DNA of 6,358 bases from Bryobacteraceae bacterium. Lineage in GTDB: Bacteria; Acidobacteriota; Terriglobia; Bryobacterales; Bryobacteraceae. The notes under the pieces are model-generated. The model was not told where the DNA came from and ran no database searches. It was given only the letters and a program-made list of their open reading frames with translations. The stretch is taken from positions 1 through 6,358 of the forward strand of contig CANGVB010000226.1 in the NCBI GenBank assembly GCA_947456995.1. Direction: 5' to 3'. Below are positions 1-5,974 of the stretch, one piece after another. The translations under genes and the position numbers were made by a program. Position 1 is the stretch's first letter. Every line of letters begins with the position of its first letter.

Positions 1-317
1 ACGTCTTCGGGGTTGAGTACGTCTTCGATGCGTACCATCGAAGAGACCGAGATTGAACCTTCGTTAATCGAATCGGCGGCAATGTGAGAGTGGCTATCGA
101 TGATGCCGGGCAGAATGAACTGGCCCGAGGCATCGACGATTTTGGCACCGGGCGGCACCATCACCTTCTCGCCAACTTCTTTGATCTTGCCGTTCTCAAC
201 TACGATCGAGCCCTTGACGGTGCCCTTGGTGACGGTGAGTATGTTGGCATTCTGTACAACCAGCGGTGGGTCGGCCGCGAGCAGGAGACAGGGTAATAGC
301 AGGAGTGAAAATTTCAT
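1..317 (-). CDS. Exported amidohydrolase, HxH-containing (partial, N-terminal 105 residues)
   Basis: This is the start of an amidohydrolase-superfamily metal-dependent hydrolase; the rest lies beyond the left edge. Translation from the ATG at 317 gives a Sec-type signal peptide (MKFSLLLLPCLLLAA, likely cut near residue 15). A short beta-rich segment follows with the family's VVENGKI pattern (about 39-45), then FILPGIIDSHSHIA (68-80). H76 and H78 form the HxH pair that binds the active-site metal in this superfamily. The downstream segment (NEGS, then RIEDVLNPEDV) resembles imidazolonepropionase-like exported amidohydrolases frequent in Acidobacteriota. The start overlaps the stop of the upstream amidohydrolase gene by four bases (ATGA), so translation is probably coupled. 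The LLPC stretch is not a good lipobox because proline precedes the cysteine. The substrate cannot be told; these proteins are often misannotated as specific peptidases or imidazolonepropionases. Confidence 0.85.
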   Translation of the reverse strand, partial: MKFSLLLLPCLLLAADPPLVVQNANILTVTKGTVKGSIVVENGKIKEVGEKVMVPPGAKIVDASGQFILPGIIDSHSHIAADSINEGSISVSSMVRIEDVLNPED

Positions 318-1645
318 CGCGAGAACTCCGGACGTTGGGGTGTTTCTTCTGGTGCCGGGTCGAATTTGACGCCGTCAATGAGGACAAATTGCACGCGGGT
401 GGAATCCTGGAAGAGATCTCCCTTCGTGATGGTGAGATTGGCGATCTTGCCTTTCTCGATCGAGCCGAGACGGCTTTGGACGCCGAAGATCTCAGCGGCG
501 GAAAGGGTCATGGCGCGGAGGGCGTCGGCAGCAGGAAGGCCCGCGTCGATCGCTTTCTTGACAGCTCGAATCATGGAAGCGGGGCTGTCCACACCGATGC
601 TTGAGAAGGTGAATTTGACGCCTGCTTTGGCGAGGATGCCGGGCGTTGAAGGCGCTTTGTCGCGCAGCTCCAGCACCTTGATGTCTTCATGATCTTCGGG
701 GTCCTGATCGCGAGGAGCTTCAGGCCAGCGCAGGTTCACGATGGCAGGAAGGCCAGCCTTGGCAAGCTCGTCCCCACGGCGGAAGGCTTCGTGCAAGCCG
801 TAGAGGACTGGCTTGGTGGGGAAGTCTTTGGTGAGGCGGATCATGCGGTCGATCTCATAGGCACGTACTGCGGGGAACAGCGTCCGGGGTGCTTCGAGGA
901 TGCCTTCAAGAGCACGTTCATAAGAAGGTCGCGCGAGTTGCGGGTTCTTCGCAAACATTTCCGTGGCTGTCTTGTAGTGGTCGGCGTCGATATAGGTTTG
1001 ACGAAGGTAGGCGATGACGCCCATCAGCGAGTTGGGAAAGCCGCCACCACGGTTGGTGGACAGAGTGGTGTACATGCCAACTGAAGGAGCGACGATCATC
1101 TGGCCTGCACGCGCGGCGGCGAGGTTGATGACAGCACCCTGCCCGGCGAAGATGCCGGTTGTGGGGAATGTGACAGCGCTGGTGAAGCCTGCGGCACGGG
1201 CCAGGGGCAAGCGGCGATCTGTTGTCTTTACAAGGTCTGCTGCTTTGACCCATGGAGTGGTGAGAGGACGATCTTCGGGGCCACGCGAAATGGTTGCCGC
1301 AGGTGTCGGTGGCGGGCCGCCGGCACCGCGGCCGGTTGGCAAGGCCAAGCCAGCGGTGGGTGCTGCGTCGAGACCCAGAGTCGAGAGGCCATCGATCAGA
1401 CCCGGGTATACCGTGAGGCCTTCACCTTCGATGATCTGAGCGCCTGCTGGAGGGGGGATCGATTCGCCTACAGCGGTGATAAAGCCGTTCTCGACAAGGA
1501 TTGCGCCCCTGGCAAGAACCGGCCCGCTGACGGGGACAATTTTCGCGTTTCTGATGAGTATTGGAGGCCTGCCCTGCGCGAAAAGACCGGTGGTGGCCAG
1601 AGCGCAGGCGGCGGATTTAAGGAATTGTCGGCGCCGTATGGTCAT
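314..1645 (-). CDS. Tat-exported amidohydrolase-like protein lacking the HxH metal site
   Basis: This 443-residue protein has the amidohydrolase fold signature. The ATG at 1645 gives a Tat signal (RRRQFLKSAACALATTG, residues 4-20), fitting the S/T-R-R-x-F-L-K rule. An open frame continues 96 codons upstream but runs antisense inside purM, so I rejected the longer form. After the signal come the small beta domain (VENGFITAVG, 51-60) and YPGLIDGLSTLGL (80-92). Active relatives have HxH here, but this protein has L87 and T89. Later family landmarks remain: an aGFTSAVTFP-GIFAGQGAVINL stretch (152-175), GLHEAFRRGDELAKAGLP (283-300), a possible VDSP Asp (353), and the C-terminal RLGSIEKGKIANLTI block (392-406), where N403 replaces the usual Asp. 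A Gly/Pro-rich insert lies around 105-117. It is co-translated with the HxH-containing paralogue downstream (4-base overlap). It may be a non-hydrolytic partner or use other ligands; function is unknown. Confidence 0.87.
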   Translation of the reverse strand: MTIRRRQFLKSAACALATTGLFAQGRPPILIRNAKIVPVSGPVLARGAILVENGFITAVGESIPPPAGAQIIEGEGLTVYPGLIDGLSTLGLDAAPTAGLALPTGRGAGGPPPTPAATISRGPEDRPLTTPWVKAADLVKTTDRRLPLARAAGFTSAVTFPTTGIFAGQGAVINLAAARAGQMIVAPSVGMYTTLSTNRGGGFPNSLMGVIAYLRQTYIDADHYKTATEMFAKNPQLARPSYERALEGILEAPRTLFPAVRAYEIDRMIRLTKDFPTKPVLYGLHEAFRRGDELAKAGLPAIVNLRWPEAPRDQDPEDHEDIKVLELRDKAPSTPGILAKAGVKFTFSSIGVDSPASMIRAVKKAIDAGLPAADALRAMTLSAAEIFGVQSRLGSIEKGKIANLTITKGDLFQDSTRVQFVLIDGVKFDPAPEETPQRPEFSR

Positions 1646-1678
1646 ATGGATTGCTAAAGTATAGAAGATTTCCCATTC
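1646..1678. promoter_or_regulatory. 33-bp divergent intergenic region with overlapping -10-like hexamers
   Basis: These 33 bases are all that separates the start of the Tat amidohydrolase (minus) from the start of purM (plus). TATAGA at 1660-1665 on the plus strand and TATACT at 1663-1658 on the minus strand both resemble -10 boxes and share the central TATA. If used, transcription would begin only a few bases upstream of each ATG, giving almost leaderless messages. That fits the lack of a clear Shine-Dalgarno sequence before either gene; for purM only a weak AGAAGA (1663-1668) is present. I found no good -35 hexamer at the expected spacing on either strand, so this is a tentative reading. 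Confidence 0.25.
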
Positions 1679-2713
1679 ATGCCCATAACTTATAGTCAAG
1701 CTGGCGTCAGCATCGAAGAAGGCGAAAAAACCGTCGAGTCGATCAAGGATGCCGCCAAAAGAACCTTCTCTTCCAACGTGCTTACAGGCATTGGTAGTTT
1801 TGGCGCTGCTTTCCGTATCAAAGGTTACAAGCAGCCCGTTTTGATCTCGAGTGCCGATGGAATTGGCACCAAGCTCAAGGTGGCTATCGCCGCAAAGAAG
1901 CACGACACCGTTGGTGAGTGTCTGGTGAACCACTGTGTCAACGACATCATGGTGCAGGGGGCAGAGCCGTTGTTCTTCCTCGATTACTTTGCCATGGGTG
2001 AACTGGATTCGGCAATTGCCTCAAGCGTGATTCGCGGCATCGCCCGCGGCTGCGAGCGCAACGCCTGCGCTCTGATTGGCGGAGAAACCGCCGAGATGCC
2101 CGGGCTTTACAAGAAGGGCGAGTACGACGTCGCCGGCTTTATCGTCGGGGCTTGCGAAGAGAAGCAACTGATCACGGGTGCCACCATTGAGCCGGGCGAT
2201 GTGTTGCTCGGGCTGCCGAGCGATGGTTTGCATACCAATGGCTATTCGCTCGCTCGCAAGCTGCTCTTTGAGGTGGCGAAGTACAAGGTGACAACGGTGT
2301 TGCCCGAACTCGGCGAAAGCGTGGGCGATGCTCTGCTGCGTGTGCACTTGAGCTATGCCAATGCCTTGCGGGCGCTGCGTAAGATCAAGGTGCTGAAAGG
2401 TGCCGCGCACATTACTGGTGGGGGCATTACCGACAACACGCCGCGCATGTTGCCGGCGGGCACCAACGCGAAGATTGTGAAGAAGAGCTGGAAGGTTCCG
2501 GCCTTGTTTGAATTGCTGCGTGAGATCGGGCAAGTGCCTGAGGATGACTGGCGGCGCACGTTTAATCTCGGGATTGGCATGATTGTTTGCGTCGCGGCTG
2601 CGGACGTTGAGAAGTCCACCAAGGCGCTGGTGAAGGCCGGGTTTGCTCCTATTGAAGTGGGGCGTGTGGTGAAGGGTAAGAAGAGCGACAAGCCGAAAGT
2701 GATTTACGCGTGA
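1679..2713 (+). CDS. purM: Phosphoribosylformylglycinamidine cyclo-ligase (AIR synthetase)
   Basis: PurM catalyses the ATP-dependent ring closure of formylglycinamidine ribonucleotide to aminoimidazole ribonucleotide, the fifth step of de novo purine synthesis, in the cytoplasm. The 344-residue length matches the family norm (about 345). Diagnostic motifs appear in order: SSADGIGTKLKVA (57-69), the glycine/Asp-rich nucleotide region; CVNDIMVQGAEPLFFLDYFA (86-105); LIGGETAEMPGLY (132-144); and LPSDGLHTNGYSL (179-191). These are followed by HITGGGITDNTPRMLP and the FNLGIGM segment of the C-terminal AIRS domain. No key motif is missing. The ATG at 1679 gives the expected N-terminus (ITYSQAGVSIEEGEK) and leaves 33 bp to the divergent gene. 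The stop overlaps the purN start by four bases (GTGA), so the two enzymes are probably made in step. No PurR-like or riboswitch element could be seen in the very short leader. Confidence 0.97.
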   Translation: MPITYSQAGVSIEEGEKTVESIKDAAKRTFSSNVLTGIGSFGAAFRIKGYKQPVLISSADGIGTKLKVAIAAKKHDTVGECLVNHCVNDIMVQGAEPLFFLDYFAMGELDSAIASSVIRGIARGCERNACALIGGETAEMPGLYKKGEYDVAGFIVGACEEKQLITGATIEPGDVLLGLPSDGLHTNGYSLARKLLFEVAKYKVTTVLPELGESVGDALLRVHLSYANALRALRKIKVLKGAAHITGGGITDNTPRMLPAGTNAKIVKKSWKVPALFELLREIGQVPEDDWRRTFNLGIGMIVCVAAADVEKSTKALVKAGFAPIEVGRVVKGKKSDKPKVIYA

Positions 2714-3270
2714 AGCGTATCGGCATCCTGTTGAGCGGGCGCGGGTCGAATTTTCAGGCGATCCATCGGGCGGTGGAGCGTGGCGAGGTGCAGGCTGAGA
2801 TTGCTTGTGTGATCTCGAATGTCCCTGATGCCGGCGGGGTAGCTTATGCGCGCGAGAAGGGCTTGCCGGTTCATGCGCTCTCGTCCCGGGGTGTGCCTCG
2901 TGCGGAATTTGACCAGCAGGTGATTCAGATTCTCAACGATGCGGGTGTGGAGCTGGTTTGCCTGGCCGGCTATATGCGGTTGCTGAGTAAAGACTTCATT
3001 GCTGCGTTCGCTGGAAGAATTGTGAACATTCATCCTTCGCTGCTGCCGGCCTTTCCAGGCTTGCATGCGCAGAAGCAGGCATTTGATGCGGGTGTGAAGG
3101 TGACTGGATGCACTGTCCATTGGGTGGACGAGGGGCTCGACACGGGGCCGGTGATTGCTCAGGCCGAAGTGGCAGTGCAGCCGGATGACACCGAAGATAC
3201 CCTTAGCGCAAGAATTCTGGAGCAGGAGCACAAGCTTTATCCGGCTACGATTCAGGCAATTCTTTCGTAG
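2710..3270 (+). CDS. purN: Phosphoribosylglycinamide formyltransferase (GAR transformylase)
   Basis: PurN transfers the formyl group of 10-formyltetrahydrofolate to glycinamide ribonucleotide, the third step of de novo purine synthesis. The 186-residue protein starts at a GTG sharing four bases with the purM stop. It opens with the phosphate-binding strand RIGILLSGRGSNFQAI (3-18). The folate-site and catalytic region includes LVCLAGYMRLLS (82-93) and IVNIHPSLLPAFPG (104-117). Catalytic N106 and H108 fall at the same numbers as in the Escherichia coli enzyme, and D144 lies in WVDEGLDTGPVI (138-149). All three catalytic residues are present, so the enzyme should be active. The purM-purN order is the classic one and both depend on the promoter upstream of purM. 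The gene ends in an inverted repeat covering its own stop codon and converges on a PEP-CTERM gene 34 bp away. Confidence 0.97.
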   Translation: MKRIGILLSGRGSNFQAIHRAVERGEVQAEIACVISNVPDAGGVAYAREKGLPVHALSSRGVPRAEFDQQVIQILNDAGVELVCLAGYMRLLSKDFIAAFAGRIVNIHPSLLPAFPGLHAQKQAFDAGVKVTGCTVHWVDEGLDTGPVIAQAEVAVQPDDTEDTLSARILEQEHKLYPATIQAILS

Positions 3271-3294
3271 CCGGAACTGATTGGAAAATTTTTT
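3241..3294 (+). terminator. Candidate terminator hairpin at the end of purMN
   Basis: The last codons of purN and the bases just after form a perfect 10-bp inverted repeat: CCGGCTACGA at 3241-3250 and TCGTAGCCGG at 3265-3274, with a 14-base loop. The purN stop TAG (3268-3270) lies inside the right arm. A run of six T (3289-3294) follows 14 bases later. The stem is strong, but the T-run is farther away than in a textbook intrinsic terminator. It could therefore end transcription less efficiently, or protect the 3' end of the message. It sits where a terminator is expected, between two convergent genes. Confidence 0.45.
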
Positions 3295-3304
3295 CAGTGC
3301 ACCA

Positions 3305-3865
3305 CTAGTTGCTGGATGCGCGTCTGTAGCCTGCCAATAAGCCCAAGGCTGTCAGGGAAAGAAGCAAGGAAGCCGGCTCGGGGACCGGTGATTCGTTGAG
3401 GTATGTAAACTCATCACCGATTATCGAACTGCCCGAGACTGAAGGGGCGGTGGATCCGAAGATGGCATAGGCAATATCGGTAGCAGAGCTAAGGGATAAG
3501 GTATTCAGCAGAACATTGGATGAGGGGATCAACAAAGACGTGGAGCCGAGGAGATTGTCTGAGGAATCGTAGATGCTGAGGACAAGATTGTCGGAGTCTG
3601 AGCCAATGTCGCCGAGCCCGACGGAAACGAATTTTGCGCCTCCAGCAATGGATGCCTTGATCAGAGAGAAGGGAGAAGCATAACCGGCGATACCGATGGA
3701 ACTGTTTGGCGAGGTCTGGCCCCGCAGGCCAGCTCCGGTAATGGCAGTGAAAGTAACGCCCGATTCCGTATAGGACGAGGCGAAGGTAGTGCTGAGAGAC
3801 TCAAAGTGGATCGTGGTTGCGCTCGAAAGTGCGACTGAGAGGAAGAACAGAGTAAGAGTTTTCAT
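3305..3865 (-). CDS. PEP-CTERM sorting-domain protein (exported, exosortase substrate)
   Basis: This 186-residue protein is exported and probably surface-associated. The N-terminus MKTLTLFFLSVALSSA (1-16) is a typical Sec signal with a likely cleavage site after A16. The C-terminus has the full tripartite PEP-CTERM signal: VPEPAS (161-166), a hydrophobic helix (LLLSLTALGLLAGY, 167-180) and RR (181-182). Exosortases recognise this signal in bacteria that make extracellular polysaccharide. The mature part is rich in Ser, Thr and Gly, lacks cysteine, and has a GDIGSDSDNLVLSIYDS stretch (85-101) common in PEP-CTERM beta-sandwich proteins; its ligand is unknown. The open frame extends further upstream, but the ATG at 3865 is the only one placed directly before the signal peptide. 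No clear Shine-Dalgarno sequence is visible. No exosortase gene is in this window. The gene converges on purN and is divergent from the lipoprotein gene, so it is probably transcribed alone. Confidence 0.88.
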   Translation of the reverse strand: MKTLTLFFLSVALSSATTIHFESLSTTFASSYTESGVTFTAITGAGLRGQTSPNSSIGIAGYASPFSLIKASIAGGAKFVSVGLGDIGSDSDNLVLSIYDSSDNLLGSTSLLIPSSNVLLNTLSLSSATDIAYAIFGSTAPSVSGSSIIGDEFTYLNESPVPEPASLLLSLTALGLLAGYRRASSN

Positions 3866-3980
3866 GGGTCTGATGGATTGTGCGTAAAGATTTGGAATGA
3901 CAAATGCGGTTTCGTACTGGAACTGAAGTTGTAGATCCAACCCGCGAATGGCAACTGATTTGTGAAGAAAGAGTGATACG
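3866..3980. promoter_or_regulatory. Divergent intergenic region between PEP-CTERM and lipoprotein genes
   Basis: These 115 bases must hold promoters for both flanking genes if each is transcribed independently. On the minus strand a TTGTCA-like box followed by CACAAT (15-base spacing) lies just before the PEP-CTERM gene, but the match is weak. On the plus strand the purine-rich GAAAGAG (3967-3973) is a possible ribosome-binding site for the lipoprotein gene. No strong operator-like palindrome or riboswitch is visible. Confidence 0.3.
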
Positions 3981-4694
3981 GTGTCCTCTATGTACCGAAG
4001 AATGCTTGTGATTGTATCCGTGACATTGGTTGCGCTTTCATCTTGTAGCGAGAAGAAGCCGGACATTGCCGCAGCTGAGAAAAAGCTTCAGGATGCCACC
4101 ACGGAATTAGCAGCGGCGAGGGCCGCGGCGTCTGGATCGCAGGGAGGCGGCAAGCAGGCTGCACCTCAGCCGGCCAAAGAGTTTGTAGTGCCGGCGGGTA
4201 CTGTGATTCGAGTGCGAACGACAAATGCTCTCACAACGAAGACCGCTGAGGCAGGCTCGACATTTGAAGCTTCATTGATGGAGCCGGTACAGATGGAGGG
4301 TGTGCAACTGATACCTGCAGGGGCAATTGCGACGGGAGTTGTACGGACAAGTGATCCCGGGGGCCGCGTCAAGGGCAAGGCATCGATCAGCATCGCGCTG
4401 AAATCGATACAGCTAAAGGATGCTTCGCTGCCGATCGAGACCAACACGCTTGGAGCAACAGCAAAAAGCACGGTAAAGCGCGATGTGGTGCGGGGTGGCA
4501 TTATGACCGGCGCGGGGGCAGCGATTGGTGCAATCGTGGGCGGTGGCAAAGGTGCTGCAATTGGGGCAGGTGCAGGAGGAGCAGCGGGTACAGGGACGGC
4601 AATGGCCACTCGCGGGGATGCCGCAGCTTTTGCCGCTGAAACTCCGCTTAGCTTTACGCTGAAAGCTCCGGTAACGATCACGATCCAGCCTTAA
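3981..4694 (+). CDS. Predicted lipoprotein with coiled coil and glycine zipper
   Basis: I do not recognise a named function. The 237-residue product begins with a lipoprotein signal: basic YRR, a hydrophobic run, and lipobox LSSC with C22 as the lipidation site. Next come a charged Ala-rich helix (about 24-50, probable short coiled coil), a Gly/Gln/Pro/Ala linker (51-66), and a beta-rich domain. That domain contains VPAGTVIRVRTTNALTT (70-86) and QLIPAGAIATGVV (109-121), with spaced PAG motifs. Residues 172-206 form a glycine zipper (repeated GAxxGA/GxxxG), a membrane-associating segment. A final strand pair (PLSFTLKAPVTITI) closes the domain. This architecture is common in Acidobacteriota envelope proteins, probably outer-membrane linked. 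The start may be GTG at 3981, which has GAAAGAG seven bases upstream, or ATG at 3990; both keep the lipobox. It lies 51 bp upstream of the ArsA-like ATPase gene on the same strand, so co-transcription is possible but not shown. Confidence 0.8.
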   Translation: MSSMYRRMLVIVSVTLVALSSCSEKKPDIAAAEKKLQDATTELAAARAAASGSQGGGKQAAPQPAKEFVVPAGTVIRVRTTNALTTKTAEAGSTFEASLMEPVQMEGVQLIPAGAIATGVVRTSDPGGRVKGKASISIALKSIQLKDASLPIETNTLGATAKSTVKRDVVRGGIMTGAGAAIGAIVGGGKGAAIGAGAGGAAGTGTAMATRGDAAAFAAETPLSFTLKAPVTITIQP

Positions 4695-4745
4695 TCGTGT
4701 AGAGATCTTCCGTCGGCTGCCCTTTTGCAGGCATCGGATAGCTGC

Positions 4746-5942
4746 ATGAGGATTCTTCTTTATTCAGGCAAGGGCGGGACGGGCAAGACATCTTTGTCGG
4801 CGGCTACGGGGTTGCGGCTGGCTCAAAGAGGGTACAGGACGCTGGTGATGAGTGTGGACCCGGCGCACTCGTTGGGGGATTCCTTTGGTCTGCCTGGGGA
4901 TCTTTTTCATGGCAGTACTTCAGAGCCTCTGACCATGCGGCCGAATCTCGACATCTTTGAGTTGAAGATCCAGAAAGAAGTGAAGCGCTACTGGGGTGAG
5001 ATTGCGCAGTACATCACGAGCGTATTGCGTACTACGGGGCTGAGCGGGGTGGAGGCCGAAGAGCTGGCTATTTTTCCTGGCATGGAAGAGATCAGTGCGC
5101 TGATGTACGTAAATCTCTACCGTAAAGAAGGCAAGTACGACGTGATCGTGCTGGACTGTGCGCCTACTGCTGAGAGCATTCGATTCATCTCAATGCCAAG
5201 AACCCTCGACTGGTACATGAAGCATGTGTTTCCGATGCAGCGTAATCTCTTTAAGGCAGTGAGGCCGATTGCGAACCGCATCTCACCGGTGGAGTTGCCT
5301 TCAGATTCTTACTTTGGGAATATTCTCGATTTGTTTCACCGTCTTGAGGGGGTGGACCAAGTGCTGGAAGACCCGGCCGTGACGTCAGTGCGGCTGGTGA
5401 CGAACCCGGAACAGATGGTGATGCGAGAAACGCAGCGGGCCTTTGTGTACTTTGCGTTGCACGGGATGACGGTGGACGACATTATCGTGAATCGTGTGAT
5501 GCCCGAGGGAGTTGGGGGCGGCGATTTTTTTGCCGGCTGGCGCGAATCGCAGCAGCGGGTACTCGGTGAGATTGAGAATTACTTTCAACCGCTGAAGGTG
5601 CGTCAGGTGCCTTTGTTTACCGAAGAGGTTGTCGGGATGGAGCGGCTGGACCGTCTGGCACAGGCCGCTTATGGTGTTGATGAAGACCCTTCGCTTGCGT
5701 TGCGCTCTGAGCGCAGCTACACGTTTGAGAAGACTGGCGAGGCGCGCTATGTAGTGAAGCTGCATATGCCGTTTGCGCAGAAGGGCGAGATTGGGCTCTT
5801 CAAGAAGAACGATGAGTTGGTGGTGGAGATTGGCTCATTGCGGCGTCATATCGGGTTGCCGGCGACGATGGTTGGGTTGAGCCCCAAGCGGGCCCGGCTG
5901 GAAGAGGGCTACCTGCGGGTTGAGCTGGAAGCTGCCGGCTAG
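4746..5942 (+). CDS. ArsA/Get3-family ATPase with HSP20-like C-terminal domain
   Basis: This 398-residue cytoplasmic P-loop ATPase belongs to the SIMIBI class (ArsA/Get3/MinD-like). It shows a deviant Walker A GKGGTGKT (8-15), the SVDPAHSLGD A-prime/switch I block (36-45), PGMEE (111-115), and the Walker B/switch II segment VIVLDCAPTAESIRF (133-147). A later VTNPEQMVMRETQRA stretch (218-232) and NRVMPEG (249-255) are also family-like. Residues about 325-397 (FEKTGEARYVVKLHMPF onward) form a beta-sandwich resembling the ArsA HSP20-like domain. It is a single ATPase unit, not the duplicated form of the plasmid arsenite pump. Its only cysteine is C138 in switch II, so the arsenite-binding cysteines and the Get3 CxxC zinc site are absent. 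Chaperone-like handling of a membrane or hydrophobic client is more plausible than arsenic efflux, but this is inference. ATG at 4746 is preferred over an in-frame TTG at 4725 because it starts directly before the first strand. A Cys-motif small protein gene follows closely. Confidence 0.9.
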   Translation: MRILLYSGKGGTGKTSLSAATGLRLAQRGYRTLVMSVDPAHSLGDSFGLPGDLFHGSTSEPLTMRPNLDIFELKIQKEVKRYWGEIAQYITSVLRTTGLSGVEAEELAIFPGMEEISALMYVNLYRKEGKYDVIVLDCAPTAESIRFISMPRTLDWYMKHVFPMQRNLFKAVRPIANRISPVELPSDSYFGNILDLFHRLEGVDQVLEDPAVTSVRLVTNPEQMVMRETQRAFVYFALHGMTVDDIIVNRVMPEGVGGGDFFAGWRESQQRVLGEIENYFQPLKVRQVPLFTEEVVGMERLDRLAQAAYGVDEDPSLALRSERSYTFEKTGEARYVVKLHMPFAQKGEIGLFKKNDELVVEIGSLRRHIGLPATMVGLSPKRARLEEGYLRVELEAAG

Positions 5943-5963
5943 GGCCGGGTGATAATCAAAGTC

Positions 5964-5968
5964 AGGAG
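5964..5968 (+). promoter_or_regulatory. Strong Shine-Dalgarno of the small Cys-motif gene
   Basis: AGGAG ends six bases before the ATG at 5975. It is the clearest ribosome-binding site in the window. It supports the small gene as real and suggests it is translated well relative to the ATPase upstream, which has only a poor site. Confidence 0.75.
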
Positions 5969-5974
5969 TAAATT

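Noticed and set aside
23..43. 8-bp inverted repeat (CTTCGATG / CATCGAAG, 5-base loop) near the left edge
   Set aside because: It lies wholly inside amidohydrolase coding sequence and is easily explained by codon choice.
1646..1933. Upstream extension (96 codons) of the Tat amidohydrolase frame on the minus strand
   Set aside because: It is antisense to the start of purM, has no family similarity, and would bury the Tat signal internally.
2021..2533. Minus-strand open frame of 170 codons inside purM
   Set aside because: It is a shadow of purM, with composition typical of reverse-frame translation and no recognisable motif.
2548..2558. CTGGCGGCGCA in purM matching part of the left arm of the 6218 hairpin
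   Set aside because: An 11-base match in conserved coding sequence without the rest of the repeat is likely chance.
2704..3231. Minus-strand open frame of 175 codons opposite purN
   Set aside because: purN is intact with all catalytic residues; the antisense product shows no domain or ribosome-binding site.
4166..4681. Minus-strand open frame of 171 codons opposite the lipoprotein gene
   Set aside because: Its Pro/Ala/Val-rich sequence is the mirror of the glycine-zipper coding bases.
4725..4745. TTG start adding seven residues to the ArsA-like ATPase
   Set aside because: The added residues are not family-like, and the ATG at 4746 gives the normal distance to the Walker A motif.
4746..5942. 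Arsenic-resistance operon
   Set aside because: Only an ArsA-like ATPase is present, without arsenite-binding cysteines and without arsB, arsC, arsD or arsR in the window.
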